NCBI RefSeq assembly: GCF_029989365.1
Contig: NZ_JAPRAQ010000005.1
Span: forward strand, 372,001 to 436,000
Length of the DNA stretch: 64,000 nucleotides
Direction: 5' to 3'
Origin: Bradyrhizobium sp. Arg816
GTDB lineage: Bacteria > Pseudomonadota > Alphaproteobacteria > Rhizobiales > Xanthobacteraceae
Positions 8,446 to 16,430 of the stretch are shown piece after piece. The notes below the pieces were generated by a model that saw only the letters and a program-made list of their open reading frames with translations, was not told the DNA's origin and searched no databases. Within the stretch, counting starts at the first letter, position 1, and every line of letters starts with the position of its first letter. Both the position numbers and the translations under genes were made by a program.

Positions 8446-9801
8446 ATGACGGAGCCTTCGATCGATTTCAGCGAGGAGGTCGCCGTTTCGGCCGCTCGTT
8501 CAAGGCTCATCATCGAGCAAGATGCCCAGGCACGCAAATTGAAGCGGCTCGGTGATCCGGCAAAGCACGTCGAGAAAGTCCTGTTTGCGAACAAGTTCTT
8601 CTTTCGCAATGGCGGATCCGAAGTCGTCATGTTCGACGAGATGGATCTGATGCGGAAATGGAAAGTCGACATCGTCGAATTCTCCATGAACGACGATCGA
8701 AACATGCCGTCGCGCTTCCAGTCGTACTTCGTTTCGCAGAAGTCGTACCGCGCCTCATCCAGGCGCGAAAAGCTGAAGTCGGCCATATCCTTCATTCATT
8801 CGCCCGAAGCAGTCTCGAACATTACGCGTCTGATCCGGGATGAGAAGCCCAGCATCCTGCACTGTCACAACATCTACCACCAGCTCACTCCCTCGATCGT
8901 CACCGCAGCAGCGGAGATGGGCGTTCCCGTCGTTCTCACGCTTCACGACTACAAGCCGGTCTGTCCGGTCTATACGCAACTCAGCAACGGAGAGGTGTGT
9001 TCAAGATGCGGCGACGGCGCCTTTGAGACGATTCTCGCACGCCGTTGCGCAGACGGCTCTTTGGGACGTAGCGCCCTGCTTTGGGCTGAGGCTCGCTATC
9101 ACGCGCTGCTCGGAAGCTACCATCGTGTCGGAAAGTTCATTGCGCCGAGCAAGTTCATGTACGATGCCGCGGTTCGACGGTTCGGTGCCGACAAGGTCGT
9201 TCATATTCCGAACGGTATCGACGCGTCGCGCATCGACGCTTCGGCGGGCGATGACGGATACGCGCTGTATCTTGGCCGCCTGTCGCCCGAAAAAGGCGTT
9301 GAGGATCTTCTCAAGGCCCACGCGAAAGCCGAGGGAGCCTGGCGGTTGGTGATCGCCGGCACCGGTCCGCTCTTCGTTGAGCTTCAGCGCAAATACCCCG
9401 CTGCGGAGTTCAGGGGGCATCTCACAGGCACCGACCTCGCGCGAACCATCAAGGGGGCCGCGCTGATTGTGGTGCCCTCCGTATGGCACGAGAACAGTCC
9501 GCTCTCGATCCTCGAAGCGATGGCGTACGGCAAGCCGATCGTTGCTTCGCGCATCGGCGGAATTCCCGAGTTGGTCAGGGACGGGACGACAGGTCTGCTG
9601 TTCGAGCCCGGCAATACGGCTCAAATCTCCGAAAAAGTCGGAAATCTTCTCGCCGACCGTAGTCGTCGCGAAGCGCTCGGTCGCAATGCGCGGGCAATCG
9701 TCGAGACCGAGTACACGCTCGAGAAGCACGGCGCGGCGCTGTTCTCGTTATACGAGGAACTGATTGCATCAGCTGGCTCTTACAGGAAAGTTGGATCATA
9801 A
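8446..9801 (+). CDS. GT4 family glycosyltransferase
   Basis: The 451-residue protein is a GT-B fold, retaining GT4-type glycosyltransferase. The N-terminal half starts VLFANKFFFRNGGSEVVMFDE, with the usual loop for a nucleotide-sugar enzyme, and contains LHCHNIYHQLTPSI. The C-terminal half has YLGRLSPEKGVEDLL, VIAGTGPL, SVWHENSPLSILEAMAYGKP and the EX7E-type pair around that segment. A small cysteine cluster (CPVY...CSRCGDGAF) lies between the halves. The ATG at 8446 is chosen for the GGAAGGG site at 8431-8437. It leads an operon with a radical SAM enzyme (next start at 9803) and another GT4 enzyme. Donor and acceptor sugars cannot be read from sequence. Confidence 0.88.
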   Translation: MTEPSIDFSEEVAVSAARSRLIIEQDAQARKLKRLGDPAKHVEKVLFANKFFFRNGGSEVVMFDEMDLMRKWKVDIVEFSMNDDRNMPSRFQSYFVSQKSYRASSRREKLKSAISFIHSPEAVSNITRLIRDEKPSILHCHNIYHQLTPSIVTAAAEMGVPVVLTLHDYKPVCPVYTQLSNGEVCSRCGDGAFETILARRCADGSLGRSALLWAEARYHALLGSYHRVGKFIAPSKFMYDAAVRRFGADKVVHIPNGIDASRIDASAGDDGYALYLGRLSPEKGVEDLLKAHAKAEGAWRLVIAGTGPLFVELQRKYPAAEFRGHLTGTDLARTIKGAALIVVPSVWHENSPLSILEAMAYGKPIVASRIGGIPELVRDGTTGLLFEPGNTAQISEKVGNLLADRSRREALGRNARAIVETEYTLEKHGAALFSLYEELIASAGSYRKVGS

Positions 9802-9802
9802 A

Positions 9803-10936
9803 ATGGACCTCACCGTCATTTCCACGTTCCGCTGCAACTCCAAGTGTCAGATGTGCTACATCTGGCAGAATCCGACCGAGCCGAAGGAGGAAGTGTCGCT
9901 GGCAACATTGTCGAAGCTGCCGTCCGGCTTCGACAATCTGAACGTGTCGGGCGGCGAACCGACGCTTCGCAAAGACCTCGGCGAGATGATCGACCTTCTC
10001 TATCCTAAGGCGAGGGTGGTGGAGATCTCGTCGAACGGGCTGCATCCGGAGCGCCTCGTTCCGATCATTAAGAAGCACCCCAACATCAAGGTGCGGTTCT
10101 CGCTCGAGGGCGATCAGGAAACGAGCGACAGAATTCGCGGCGAGAAGGATGGCTATTACACCAAGGTCGCGGGGCTGCGTATGCTGCGCGAAGCTGGCGG
10201 CACCGACCTTGGCTTCGCCATGGTCATCCAGGACGAAAACGTCGACCAGCTCGTCAATGTCTACGAGTTCGCTCGCAAGGAGGGCTTTGAGCTCGCAACT
10301 TCCACGCTTCACAATGCCTGGCAGTTCTACAAGAACGACAATTACTTCTACGATCGGAAGGCAGTCGCGCGGAAGGTCGAGGGGCTCATCTCGGCGATGC
10401 TGCGCAGCAAGAAGCCCAAGAACTGGTTTCGTGCCTATCTGAACCTCGGCCTGATCGAAAAGATTCTTGGTCATGACCGGCTGATCCCTTGCAGCGCAGG
10501 CAAGGATTTCGCCTTCATCGATCCCTGGTCGGACGTGTGGGCCTGCAACGTCCGTTCTGATCTTCCCATGGGAAATCTCGCGCGGGAATCATGGGTCGAG
10601 ATCATGGACAGCGAGCTCGCCCAGCAGACGCGGAAGAAGGTCGCGAATTGCGGACAGAACTGCTGGATGGTGACCACCGCGCGAACGGCGATGCGGTCCA
10701 ATCTGGTGCCTCAGCTCCCGAAAACCGATCCGCTGCTCTGGGTTCTCAAGAACAAGCTCAAGGTCTCGATGGGCAAGAGCATCTGTTTTGACAGTTACAT
10801 CAATTATTCCGACGTGCGCCCGTCGCCGCACGTCGAGCGAACGTCGTTCCTGAACAAGACTGTCAAGGCCAGGCTGGTCAAGGGACGCATGACGGCAGAC
10901 GAACATTACCCGTTGCGAACATTCATGAACAATTAG
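9803..10936 (+). CDS. Radical SAM protein
   Basis: The 377-residue protein carries the radical SAM cluster motif CNSKCQMC close to the N-terminus, followed by the GGEPTLRKDL segment expected after the first strand. It continues with a TIM-barrel body (EISSNGLHP, VRFSLEGDQE). Near the C-terminus an SPASM-like region has FIDPWSDVWACNVR and CGQNCWM. Such proteins use a [4Fe-4S] cluster and SAM to make radicals for peptide, sugar or lipid modification. It starts 1 base after the upstream glycosyltransferase stop, with AGGAAAG at 9784-9790. Placement between two glycosyltransferases points to a glycan or glycolipid substrate, but a peptide substrate is possible given the neighbouring exporter. Confidence 0.88.
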   Translation: MDLTVISTFRCNSKCQMCYIWQNPTEPKEEVSLATLSKLPSGFDNLNVSGGEPTLRKDLGEMIDLLYPKARVVEISSNGLHPERLVPIIKKHPNIKVRFSLEGDQETSDRIRGEKDGYYTKVAGLRMLREAGGTDLGFAMVIQDENVDQLVNVYEFARKEGFELATSTLHNAWQFYKNDNYFYDRKAVARKVEGLISAMLRSKKPKNWFRAYLNLGLIEKILGHDRLIPCSAGKDFAFIDPWSDVWACNVRSDLPMGNLARESWVEIMDSELAQQTRKKVANCGQNCWMVTTARTAMRSNLVPQLPKTDPLLWVLKNKLKVSMGKSICFDSYINYSDVRPSPHVERTSFLNKTVKARLVKGRMTADEHYPLRTFMNN

Positions 10937-10953
10937 ATTTGGAGGAAGTCCAG

Positions 10954-12150
10954 ATGAGCAGGCGAGAGATTTACATGTTCGGCTTCCGTGGCTTCCCTCA
11001 GATCCAGGGTGGCATCGAGACGCATGCCGAGAATCTCGCACCAAGGGTGGTCGAGCTCGGCAGGCGGGTGACCGTCTGCATGCGATCTCCCTATGTGACG
11101 CCGGATGTCCCAAAAGTTTGGCGGGGCGTTCGGGTGCTGCGGCTGTGGACTCTCAGCAACAAATATCTCGAAACGCTACTCCATTCCGTGGTCTGCGCAA
11201 TTGTCGCGATGGTGCGGCGGCCGGGGTTGGTCCATATTCATGGCATCGGCCCTGCAATCGTGACGCCATTGCTTCGTGCTGTCGGCCTTCGGGTCGTCGT
11301 CACGCATCATGGTGAGGATTATAATCGCGAGAAGTGGGGCTGGGCCGCGCGCATGGTGCTTAGGACCGGCGAGGCTCTCGGAATGCGTTATGCGAGCAAG
11401 CGCATCGCGGTCAGCCGCAGCATCGGGGAACTGATCACGTCCAAGTACGGTAAACCCTGCGAGGTCGTGCCGAATGGCGTGGTATTCTCGGATTTGCCGC
11501 AGCAGAGCGAAAAGGTGGTCGAGTTGGGCCTCGAGCCGGGAAGATACGTGTTGACCGTCGGCCGGCTTGTGCCGGAGAAGCGGCAGCTCGATCTGCTACG
11601 CGCGTTTCTGGCCGCGGAACTGCCGGGGTGGAAGCTTGCCATCGTCGGAAAGATCGACCACCAGAATGAATACGCCGATCAACTGGTTCAAGAGGCGGTC
11701 GGCCACCAGAACGTCGTCATGGCCGGTTTTCAGACCGGCGACGGCTTGCGGCAACTCTACGCACATGCTGCGCTGTTCGTTCTGCCGTCATCTCATGAAG
11801 GGTTGCCGATCGTTCTGCTAGAGGCGCTCAGTTACGGATTGCCCGTGCTGGTCAGCGATATCGTCCCGAACCTGGAGGTGGTGACCGATCCCGAGCACAT
11901 TTTCCATGTCGGTGACTGTGAGGAGTTGGGTGCAAAGCTGTCGGCGCTGACGAAGACACGTTTGAGCAAGGTCGAGCGCGAAGCGATGCGCCGCGAGTGC
12001 GCCATGCGGTACGATTGGTCCGACATCGCGCTGCGAACGCTGGACATTTATGATGACCTGCTCGGCCGCCAGCAGCAGGGCAATCTGTCGCACGCAGGCT
12101 GGGCCGCAGGGTCGCCATCTTCGCCTTACGGCACGCCCGCCAACAACTGA
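10954..12150 (+). CDS. GT4 family glycosyltransferase (DUF1972-like N-terminus)
   Basis: The 398-residue GT-B glycosyltransferase opens with FGFRGFPQIQGGIETHAENL, the nucleotide-sugar loop of the DUF1972/rhamnosyltransferase-like subgroup. Its C-terminal half has LTVGRLVPEKRQLDLL, LPSSHEGLPIVLLEALSYG and LVSDIVPNLEV. The start at 10954 follows GGAGG at 10941-10945; it lies 17 bases after the radical SAM stop, so the three genes form one operon. The C-terminal 25 residues are low-complexity. It is the last gene before a poorly coding zone. Confidence 0.88.
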   Translation: MSRREIYMFGFRGFPQIQGGIETHAENLAPRVVELGRRVTVCMRSPYVTPDVPKVWRGVRVLRLWTLSNKYLETLLHSVVCAIVAMVRRPGLVHIHGIGPAIVTPLLRAVGLRVVVTHHGEDYNREKWGWAARMVLRTGEALGMRYASKRIAVSRSIGELITSKYGKPCEVVPNGVVFSDLPQQSEKVVELGLEPGRYVLTVGRLVPEKRQLDLLRAFLAAELPGWKLAIVGKIDHQNEYADQLVQEAVGHQNVVMAGFQTGDGLRQLYAHAALFVLPSSHEGLPIVLLEALSYGLPVLVSDIVPNLEVVTDPEHIFHVGDCEELGAKLSALTKTRLSKVEREAMRRECAMRYDWSDIALRTLDIYDDLLGRQQQGNLSHAGWAAGSPSSPYGTPANN

Positions 12151-12552
12151 GGCATGGCCCGACGCACAGTCTGGCAACATGCGCGACGCGCCCTAGTCGT
12201 TGATCGCGCCAGTCTGACGTCGCGCGCCGGCCGGTGACGCAGCGGATTATGGGAACCCGGAGTCCGGTTCAGATCGGGCCCCGAATGTTCTTGGTGTTGA
12301 GATCTCAACTCGGCTAGTTGCCCCGGGACGTTGGTGTGGCGATAACGCCGGCCCGACATGGGCTTGGCCGCTAAAGTCTTCAGCCTTCAATCGAAATCCT
12401 GGTGAACCGCGGTTTTTTGCGGCCGGATCCTGTATCGCCCAACCGCCGGCACAAAGCCGGATTTGCCCCGTTGTCCGGGTACCAGGCATAAGATTGGGCT
12501 TTCGAAATCGGTTGAACCCTGAGAGGCTCCGGGCTGGGGATTCGTAGGCCCG
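12151..12552. other. Non-coding stretch after the glycan locus
   Basis: About 400 bases hold no ORF with a plausible start or known motif. I see no clear intrinsic terminator and no copy of the palindrome found at 678 and 8282. Confidence 0.5.
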
Positions 12553-13323
12553 ATGGCCAGCCAGGTGTCGAGGCGCCGGGCGGCGTTGCCGGATGATCTG
12601 AGAATGAGCAGCGTGGTGGGTGTGCTGACGACCAGCGAGATCGACGAGCGGATCGTTTCGATCATCGAACTCGCCGGAGAAAGGTTGATGCGCTTGTCCG
12701 ATCCGTCATTCGAGTTCGTGACGGAGCGGATGAGAGGAGGGATATTGATTATTCATCAGCGCCTGAAGGCTGAGCTTGCTTCGCTTGTCGAGCTGCGGAC
12801 CGTGTATGGCGATCTGATGGTTTGTCGTGTTGTTGCCCGCGACTATTCGCGGGGCCATGATCAGGTGTCACCATATCAGCATTTGCGGCTCGCCTGGCTG
12901 CAGCTCAAGCAGTTGGGAAACATGTTCGATCACTCCATGAGCGAGCTTGATCGGCTTCACAACGAAACGCTTGAACTGCTCTCTATCGACGTCGAAACGG
13001 CAGCTGTGGGTGACGCTCCCCGAACGAGGTTGAGCGAACGAGAGGCGCCGGCCGATCGATGGTTCGCAATTATGCCACGACATGGAGTGCCGAGGTTCGA
13101 GAGGATGAGGGTTCCGGGCGAGTTGTCGATCGCTGATGCAGACGTCGCGGAGTACTGTGACAATGCCCGGCGCGAATTATTGGCGCAATTGGACGCCACC
13201 GTCGATATCGTCAGTTCCGGCATTGCCGGTTTCCTGTCGAACCATGGGGGCGAGCTGCTGGACCTTATCGGTCGCTACAACGACCTGATCGACAACCTTC
13301 AACATCAGCATCGACGGATGTAA
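12553..13323 (+). CDS. Hypothetical protein, helical
   Basis: I do not recognise this 256-residue protein. It looks largely alpha-helical and soluble: no signal peptide, no membrane span. Heptad-like stretches lie around residues 25-80 and 200-250 (ELLAQLDATVDIVSS, GELLDLIGRYNDLIDNL). The middle part (about 150-190) is rich in Arg, Pro and Glu. The start is uncertain: 12553 has a weak ribosome site, and an ATG at 12604 (MSSVVGVLTT) is equally possible. It stands alone between the glycan operon and the cold-shock gene. Confidence 0.55.
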   Translation: MASQVSRRRAALPDDLRMSSVVGVLTTSEIDERIVSIIELAGERLMRLSDPSFEFVTERMRGGILIIHQRLKAELASLVELRTVYGDLMVCRVVARDYSRGHDQVSPYQHLRLAWLQLKQLGNMFDHSMSELDRLHNETLELLSIDVETAAVGDAPRTRLSEREAPADRWFAIMPRHGVPRFERMRVPGELSIADADVAEYCDNARRELLAQLDATVDIVSSGIAGFLSNHGGELLDLIGRYNDLIDNLQHQHRRM

Positions 13324-13358
13324 GACGAATCCGAACCGTCGATGGCACCAGGTTGCGT

Positions 13359-13589
13359 TCATTCTGCAGACTTGGACTCGCGGGTTGCGACGCGCAGCTG
13401 ACCGGCCGTGACCTTGCCTTCAACGGAGACGAGTTCATAGCTCACACTCTGGCCTTGGATGAGCGTTGGCAAACCAGCTTCTTCGACGGCAGACATATGG
13501 ACGAATATGTCTTTACCTCCGCCGTCGGGCCTTATGAAGCCGTAACCCTTGAACTTGTTGAACCAGACTACAAATCCGTTAGTGGGCAT
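13359..13589 (-). CDS. Cold-shock domain protein (CspA family)
   Basis: The 76-residue product is a single cold-shock domain. RNP1-like KGYGFIRPD (residues 14-22) and RNP2-like DIFVHMSAV (residues 27-35) are both present, preceded by the family opening GFVVWFNKF. These proteins bind single-stranded RNA or DNA as chaperones. The frame remains open far upstream, but homology supports the start at 13589; an alternative start 9 codons earlier (MIASDW) cannot be ruled out. The ribosome site is weak, as is common for genes controlled through a structured leader. Confidence 0.85.
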   Translation of the reverse strand: MPTNGFVVWFNKFKGYGFIRPDGGGKDIFVHMSAVEEAGLPTLIQGQSVSYELVSVEGKVTAGQLRVATRESKSAE

Positions 13590-13934
13590 TCGCGTAATCC
13601 AGTCCGACGCAATCATCGCAATGTGCTGAAATTTACATCGAATCCAGATGCAATCACCGTGCCAAAGAGCCCTGATTACCGCGTTGCGCGAGTTTCCATC
13701 CTTCGAGCACGCAAACGGCGCCGCGGTCGACGTACTCCTCGATCGCCGCGTAATCGATCGCGAACCAATCGAGGAGGACGCCGACCTTGCTCTCCATGCC
13801 TTGGGCTTCGCGCTACAAGATATCGGTTGGGCGTCTTGAAGGCTCAAGCCAGCGAATTCCGGTTCAGAGAGGGAGCCCGGCCCGCCAGCACGACGAAGGA
13901 TCCTTCTTCCGGTTCTAGAAGTCCGGCCATGAAG
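13590..13934. other. Spacer with one weak small ORF
   Basis: Between the cold-shock gene and the hemA remnant I find only the 47-residue candidate at 13654-13797. Longer frames on both strands here have unnatural composition. Confidence 0.4.
13654..13797 (-). CDS. Possible small protein, 47 residues
   Basis: This short minus-strand frame encodes 47 residues beginning MESKVGVLLDWFAIDY and ending NQGSLAR. The composition looks coding (acidic and aliphatic residues alternating) and the frame lies just upstream of the cold-shock gene on the same strand. The ribosome site is poor (AAGGC immediately before ATG). It could be a genuine small protein or a remnant of a larger gene. Confidence 0.3.
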   Translation of the reverse strand: MESKVGVLLDWFAIDYAAIEEYVDRGAVCVLEGWKLAQRGNQGSLAR

Positions 13935-14172
13935 TCGATAATGCCCAGTGAGACGCACATTGTGCCGTTGATGGTGGGTAATCCGGAGAAATGCAAGGAA
14001 GCGAGCGATCTCCTGCTCGCCGAGCACGGCATCTATGTCCAGCCGATCAACTATCGCGCGGGACCGAGCGGCTGCGCATCACGCCGACGCCCTATCACGG
14101 TGACAAGCTGATTGATGCGCTCGCCGAAGCGCTGGTGGATGTGTGGGGACGGATCGGATTGCCGCTGCGACA
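13935..14172 (+). pseudogene. hemA remnant (5-aminolevulinate synthase C-terminus, frameshifted)
   Basis: Translation from about 13938 gives [19 protein letters not shown] and continues through ASDLLLAEHGIYVQPINY. By my count 31 of 39 residues equal the C-terminal part of the intact hemA product encoded at 39215-40441. Near 14060 a small deletion removes the PTVARG segment and shifts the frame. The next frame continues [20 protein letters not shown]...ALVDVWGRIGLPL, again matching hemA. The first ~80% of the gene is absent. The divergence shows it is not a recent copy of the hemA in this window but probably of another ALA synthase gene. Confidence 0.85.
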
Positions 14173-14535
14173 TCACGCGCGCTCGCGGCAGAGTGATCGG
14201 CAGTGCGCGTCGACATGGGTCACATGGAGCGGCTATTCGGGAGGCGCGCGTTGCTCGGGGTACTGGACCGCCCAGCGGAACTGACGAATTTCCTCTCGAT
14301 TGCGAGTCATGTCGGGATCGCCAATTTTTCCGAAGTAGGAAGTCAACTACGCGTTTGGCGCTTGGCTGCTGCGGGAGACGGCGATTATCGAGCGGCTCCG
14401 CCGGCGCGCGAGGATTTTCGCGCGCCAGGGCCCGGATGAACATGGACCGTCCTTCGTCGGCGAGCAAGCCACACTTCTGAAGTTCGAGGTCCGACCAACA
14501 TCTAGGCCGGATGCGCGCCGACAACCTTCTGGCTC
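14173..14535. other. Non-coding stretch
   Basis: This 363-base stretch follows the hemA remnant. Open frames on both strands are Arg/Pro-rich and look like shadows; no RNA gene, terminator or repeat is evident. Confidence 0.4.
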
Positions 14536-14808
14536 TTAAGATCCAGGTTCACATTTTCGCCGTTCGATCGCCCACGAGGCAACTTTCGCAACCAGAGACC
14601 AAGCGCTGGAACGTCGCTCGTGCGCAACGATGAGACCATCGCCGGTCCAGCCATTACGTCCAATCAAGGGGTTGGGACCCTCCGCGACGCAAATATGGTA
14701 GTCGCTTAAGTCGGCCAAATCGCTCACGCTGGAAATATCTGCCGTAGCAAGAGTGCGCGCGAGAGCCCTAACTGTTAATCGGCGTGGGGTTAGGGCGCCG
14801 ATCGACAT
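14536..14808 (-). CDS. Hypothetical protein, 90 residues
   Basis: I do not recognise this small protein. The ATG at 14808 has a good ribosome site (AAGGAC about 6 bases upstream). The sequence has natural composition: a basic N-terminus (LTPRRLTVRALARTL), an acidic middle (SVSDLADLSDYHICVAEGP) and a C-terminal helix (AWSLVAKVASWAIERRK). No membrane span or signal peptide is seen. It is divergent from the substrate-binding protein at 14975. Confidence 0.45.
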   Translation of the reverse strand: MSIGALTPRRLTVRALARTLATADISSVSDLADLSDYHICVAEGPNPLIGRNGWTGDGLIVAHERRSSAWSLVAKVASWAIERRKCEPGS

Positions 14809-14974
14809 CGCAAGTCCTTGATTGGTCTCGCATGTGTGGGGCCACTGTTCGGCGCCGATTCACAGGCAAGCGCCCTCGCACCGCTTTGCGACAGCATTAT
14901 ACCTCACCGCGTGCGACGACCGTCGAGAACTGATACTATGCAACCCGTCGTCCTCAAGTTGTGATGAGGATCGA

Positions 14975-15955
14975 ATGAAGCGGCGGGAGTTCATAGCGGC
15001 CACTGCGGCGTTACTCGTTTCGTCGCGGCGTTTGTGGGCGCAGGGTAGACGCCATCGACTTGGCTTTCTTGCTGTGGGTGATGGCGGCGGGCGGGCGCTC
15101 AACCAAGCCGAGCTCGCGTTGTTTGATGGGTTGCGAAACCACGGCTGGATAGACGGAAGAAACCTCATTGTTGACTATCGTTTTTCCCAACCCCCGGACC
15201 GACTGCCAGTTTCAATTTCCGATCTGATTGCTCTCCGTCCGGATGTTCTCGTCGTCGCTGCACCACAGGCAGCCGAAGCCCTGAAATCGGCGACCGCGAC
15301 CATTCCCATTGTATTCGTAGCTGTGGCCGATCCCGTGGGACTCGGCCTCGTACAAAGCCTAGCGCGTCCGGGCGGCAACATAACGGGGCTTGCGACCTAC
15401 GTGCCAGGAAGTTTCGTCGCAAAACGAATAGAAATCCTGCGGGAACTGGTGCCCGGCGCCTCGCAAATTGCGATCTTGGTCAATCCCGGCAACCCAATGC
15501 ACAGGCTGTTGTTAGCCGATGAGGTACCAAGTACGGCGCGAAACCTCGGCGTGGCTCTGCCGATAGTTCAGGCGACCACGGCCGAGGAACTTGATGTTGC
15601 CTTTGCCTCGGCCGCAGCCCAGCGCGCCGATGCAATCATTGTTTTTGGCGATACTCTCACCGTTGTCGAGGCCCCCCGAGTTGTCGCGCTCGCGGCGAAA
15701 CATCATCTGCCTGCGATTCATTTCTCCCGACAATTCGCTAGTGATGGATTGATCGTCTACGGCCCCGATATAGCCGATCTGTTCCGCCGTGCAGCAAGCT
15801 ACGTCGATAAGATCCTCAAAGGCGCCAAGCCGTCTGATCTGCCGGTAGAGCAGCCGGTCAAATTCGACTTCGTGATCAACATGAAAACTGCCAAGGCACT
15901 CGGTCTCAGCGTGCCGACCTTATTGCTCCTTCGCGCCGATGAGGTGATCGAATAG
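14975..15955 (+). CDS. ABC transporter substrate-binding protein (PF04392)
   Basis: The 326-residue periplasmic protein belongs to the ABC_sub_bind family (TrpX/YtrX-like), greatly expanded in Bradyrhizobium. The start MKRREFIAATAALLVSS has a twin-Arg-like KRREF start and signal peptide, with probable cleavage after LWAQ. Family landmarks are ALFDGLRNHGWIDGRNL, VVAAPQAAEALKSAT, PIVFVAVADPVGLGLV, SLARPGGNITG and the end DLPVEQPVKFDFVINMKTAKALG. The start at 14975 is chosen for the AGGA site 4 bases upstream and for the signal peptide; the frame is open 51 codons further. No permease or ATPase gene accompanies it, as is common for these orphan receptors. The ligand is unknown. Confidence 0.88.
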   Translation: MKRREFIAATAALLVSSRRLWAQGRRHRLGFLAVGDGGGRALNQAELALFDGLRNHGWIDGRNLIVDYRFSQPPDRLPVSISDLIALRPDVLVVAAPQAAEALKSATATIPIVFVAVADPVGLGLVQSLARPGGNITGLATYVPGSFVAKRIEILRELVPGASQIAILVNPGNPMHRLLLADEVPSTARNLGVALPIVQATTAEELDVAFASAAAQRADAIIVFGDTLTVVEAPRVVALAAKHHLPAIHFSRQFASDGLIVYGPDIADLFRRAASYVDKILKGAKPSDLPVEQPVKFDFVINMKTAKALGLSVPTLLLLRADEVIE

Positions 15956-16196
15956 AGATGCTGTTTGCTGCAATGCACGAGTCTCTTGTTGGCCCTTTGC
16001 GGACCACCAAGATCCGAGACTGCATTTCCGAAATGGGATCCTTAGCAGACATGGCACTTACTGAGAGGGAGATCACAGCCGAGGAAGTGGAGCGCGAACG
16101 CCCTCACGAACCAAAAGCGGACGTATCTGGTGCTGTTTCTGGTGCGGCGGCCGCGGTGCAGGCAACAAGAACGACGTAAGCGACTGATCACGTTAG
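15956..16196. other. Spacer between receptor gene and tRNA-like sequence
   Basis: A 73-codon frame (15958-16179) has weak coding character and no clear homology. I do not call it as a gene. Confidence 0.35.
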
Positions 16197-16268
16197 TGGG
16201 CCCGGCAGGACTCGAACCGGCAACAGACCGTTATGAGCGGCCGCCTCTAACCATTGAGCTACAGGCCA
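16197..16268 (-). tRNA. tRNA-Met (CAT), apparently decayed
   Basis: The minus strand has a cloverleaf-like sequence: TAGCTCAATGGTTAGAG (D arm), anticodon loop CTCATAA with a 5-bp stem, and TTCGAGT T-loop followed by an acceptor strand ending CGGGCCCA. Several defects are visible. Base 1 is T where G is needed to pair with C72. The D stem closes with G-G. The T stem has a C-T mismatch. The variable loop seems one base short, and the 3' end reads ACTA rather than ACCA. A scanner may still report it as tRNA-Met, but it looks like a pseudogene. Confidence 0.6.
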
Positions 16269-16430
16269 CGCGAAAGCGGCCGGAGCTATTGAGTGCACTC
16301 CCCCTTGTCTGCGCAATCATCTCGCCTGCGGCCAAAATGAATCCACGGCGTTGCCGGATTCAAGTCGCATTGCGACCCAGATCACGGCCAACGCTCGTGG
16401 TCGGGCAGGGGCGCAACACCGGGGGTTTCC

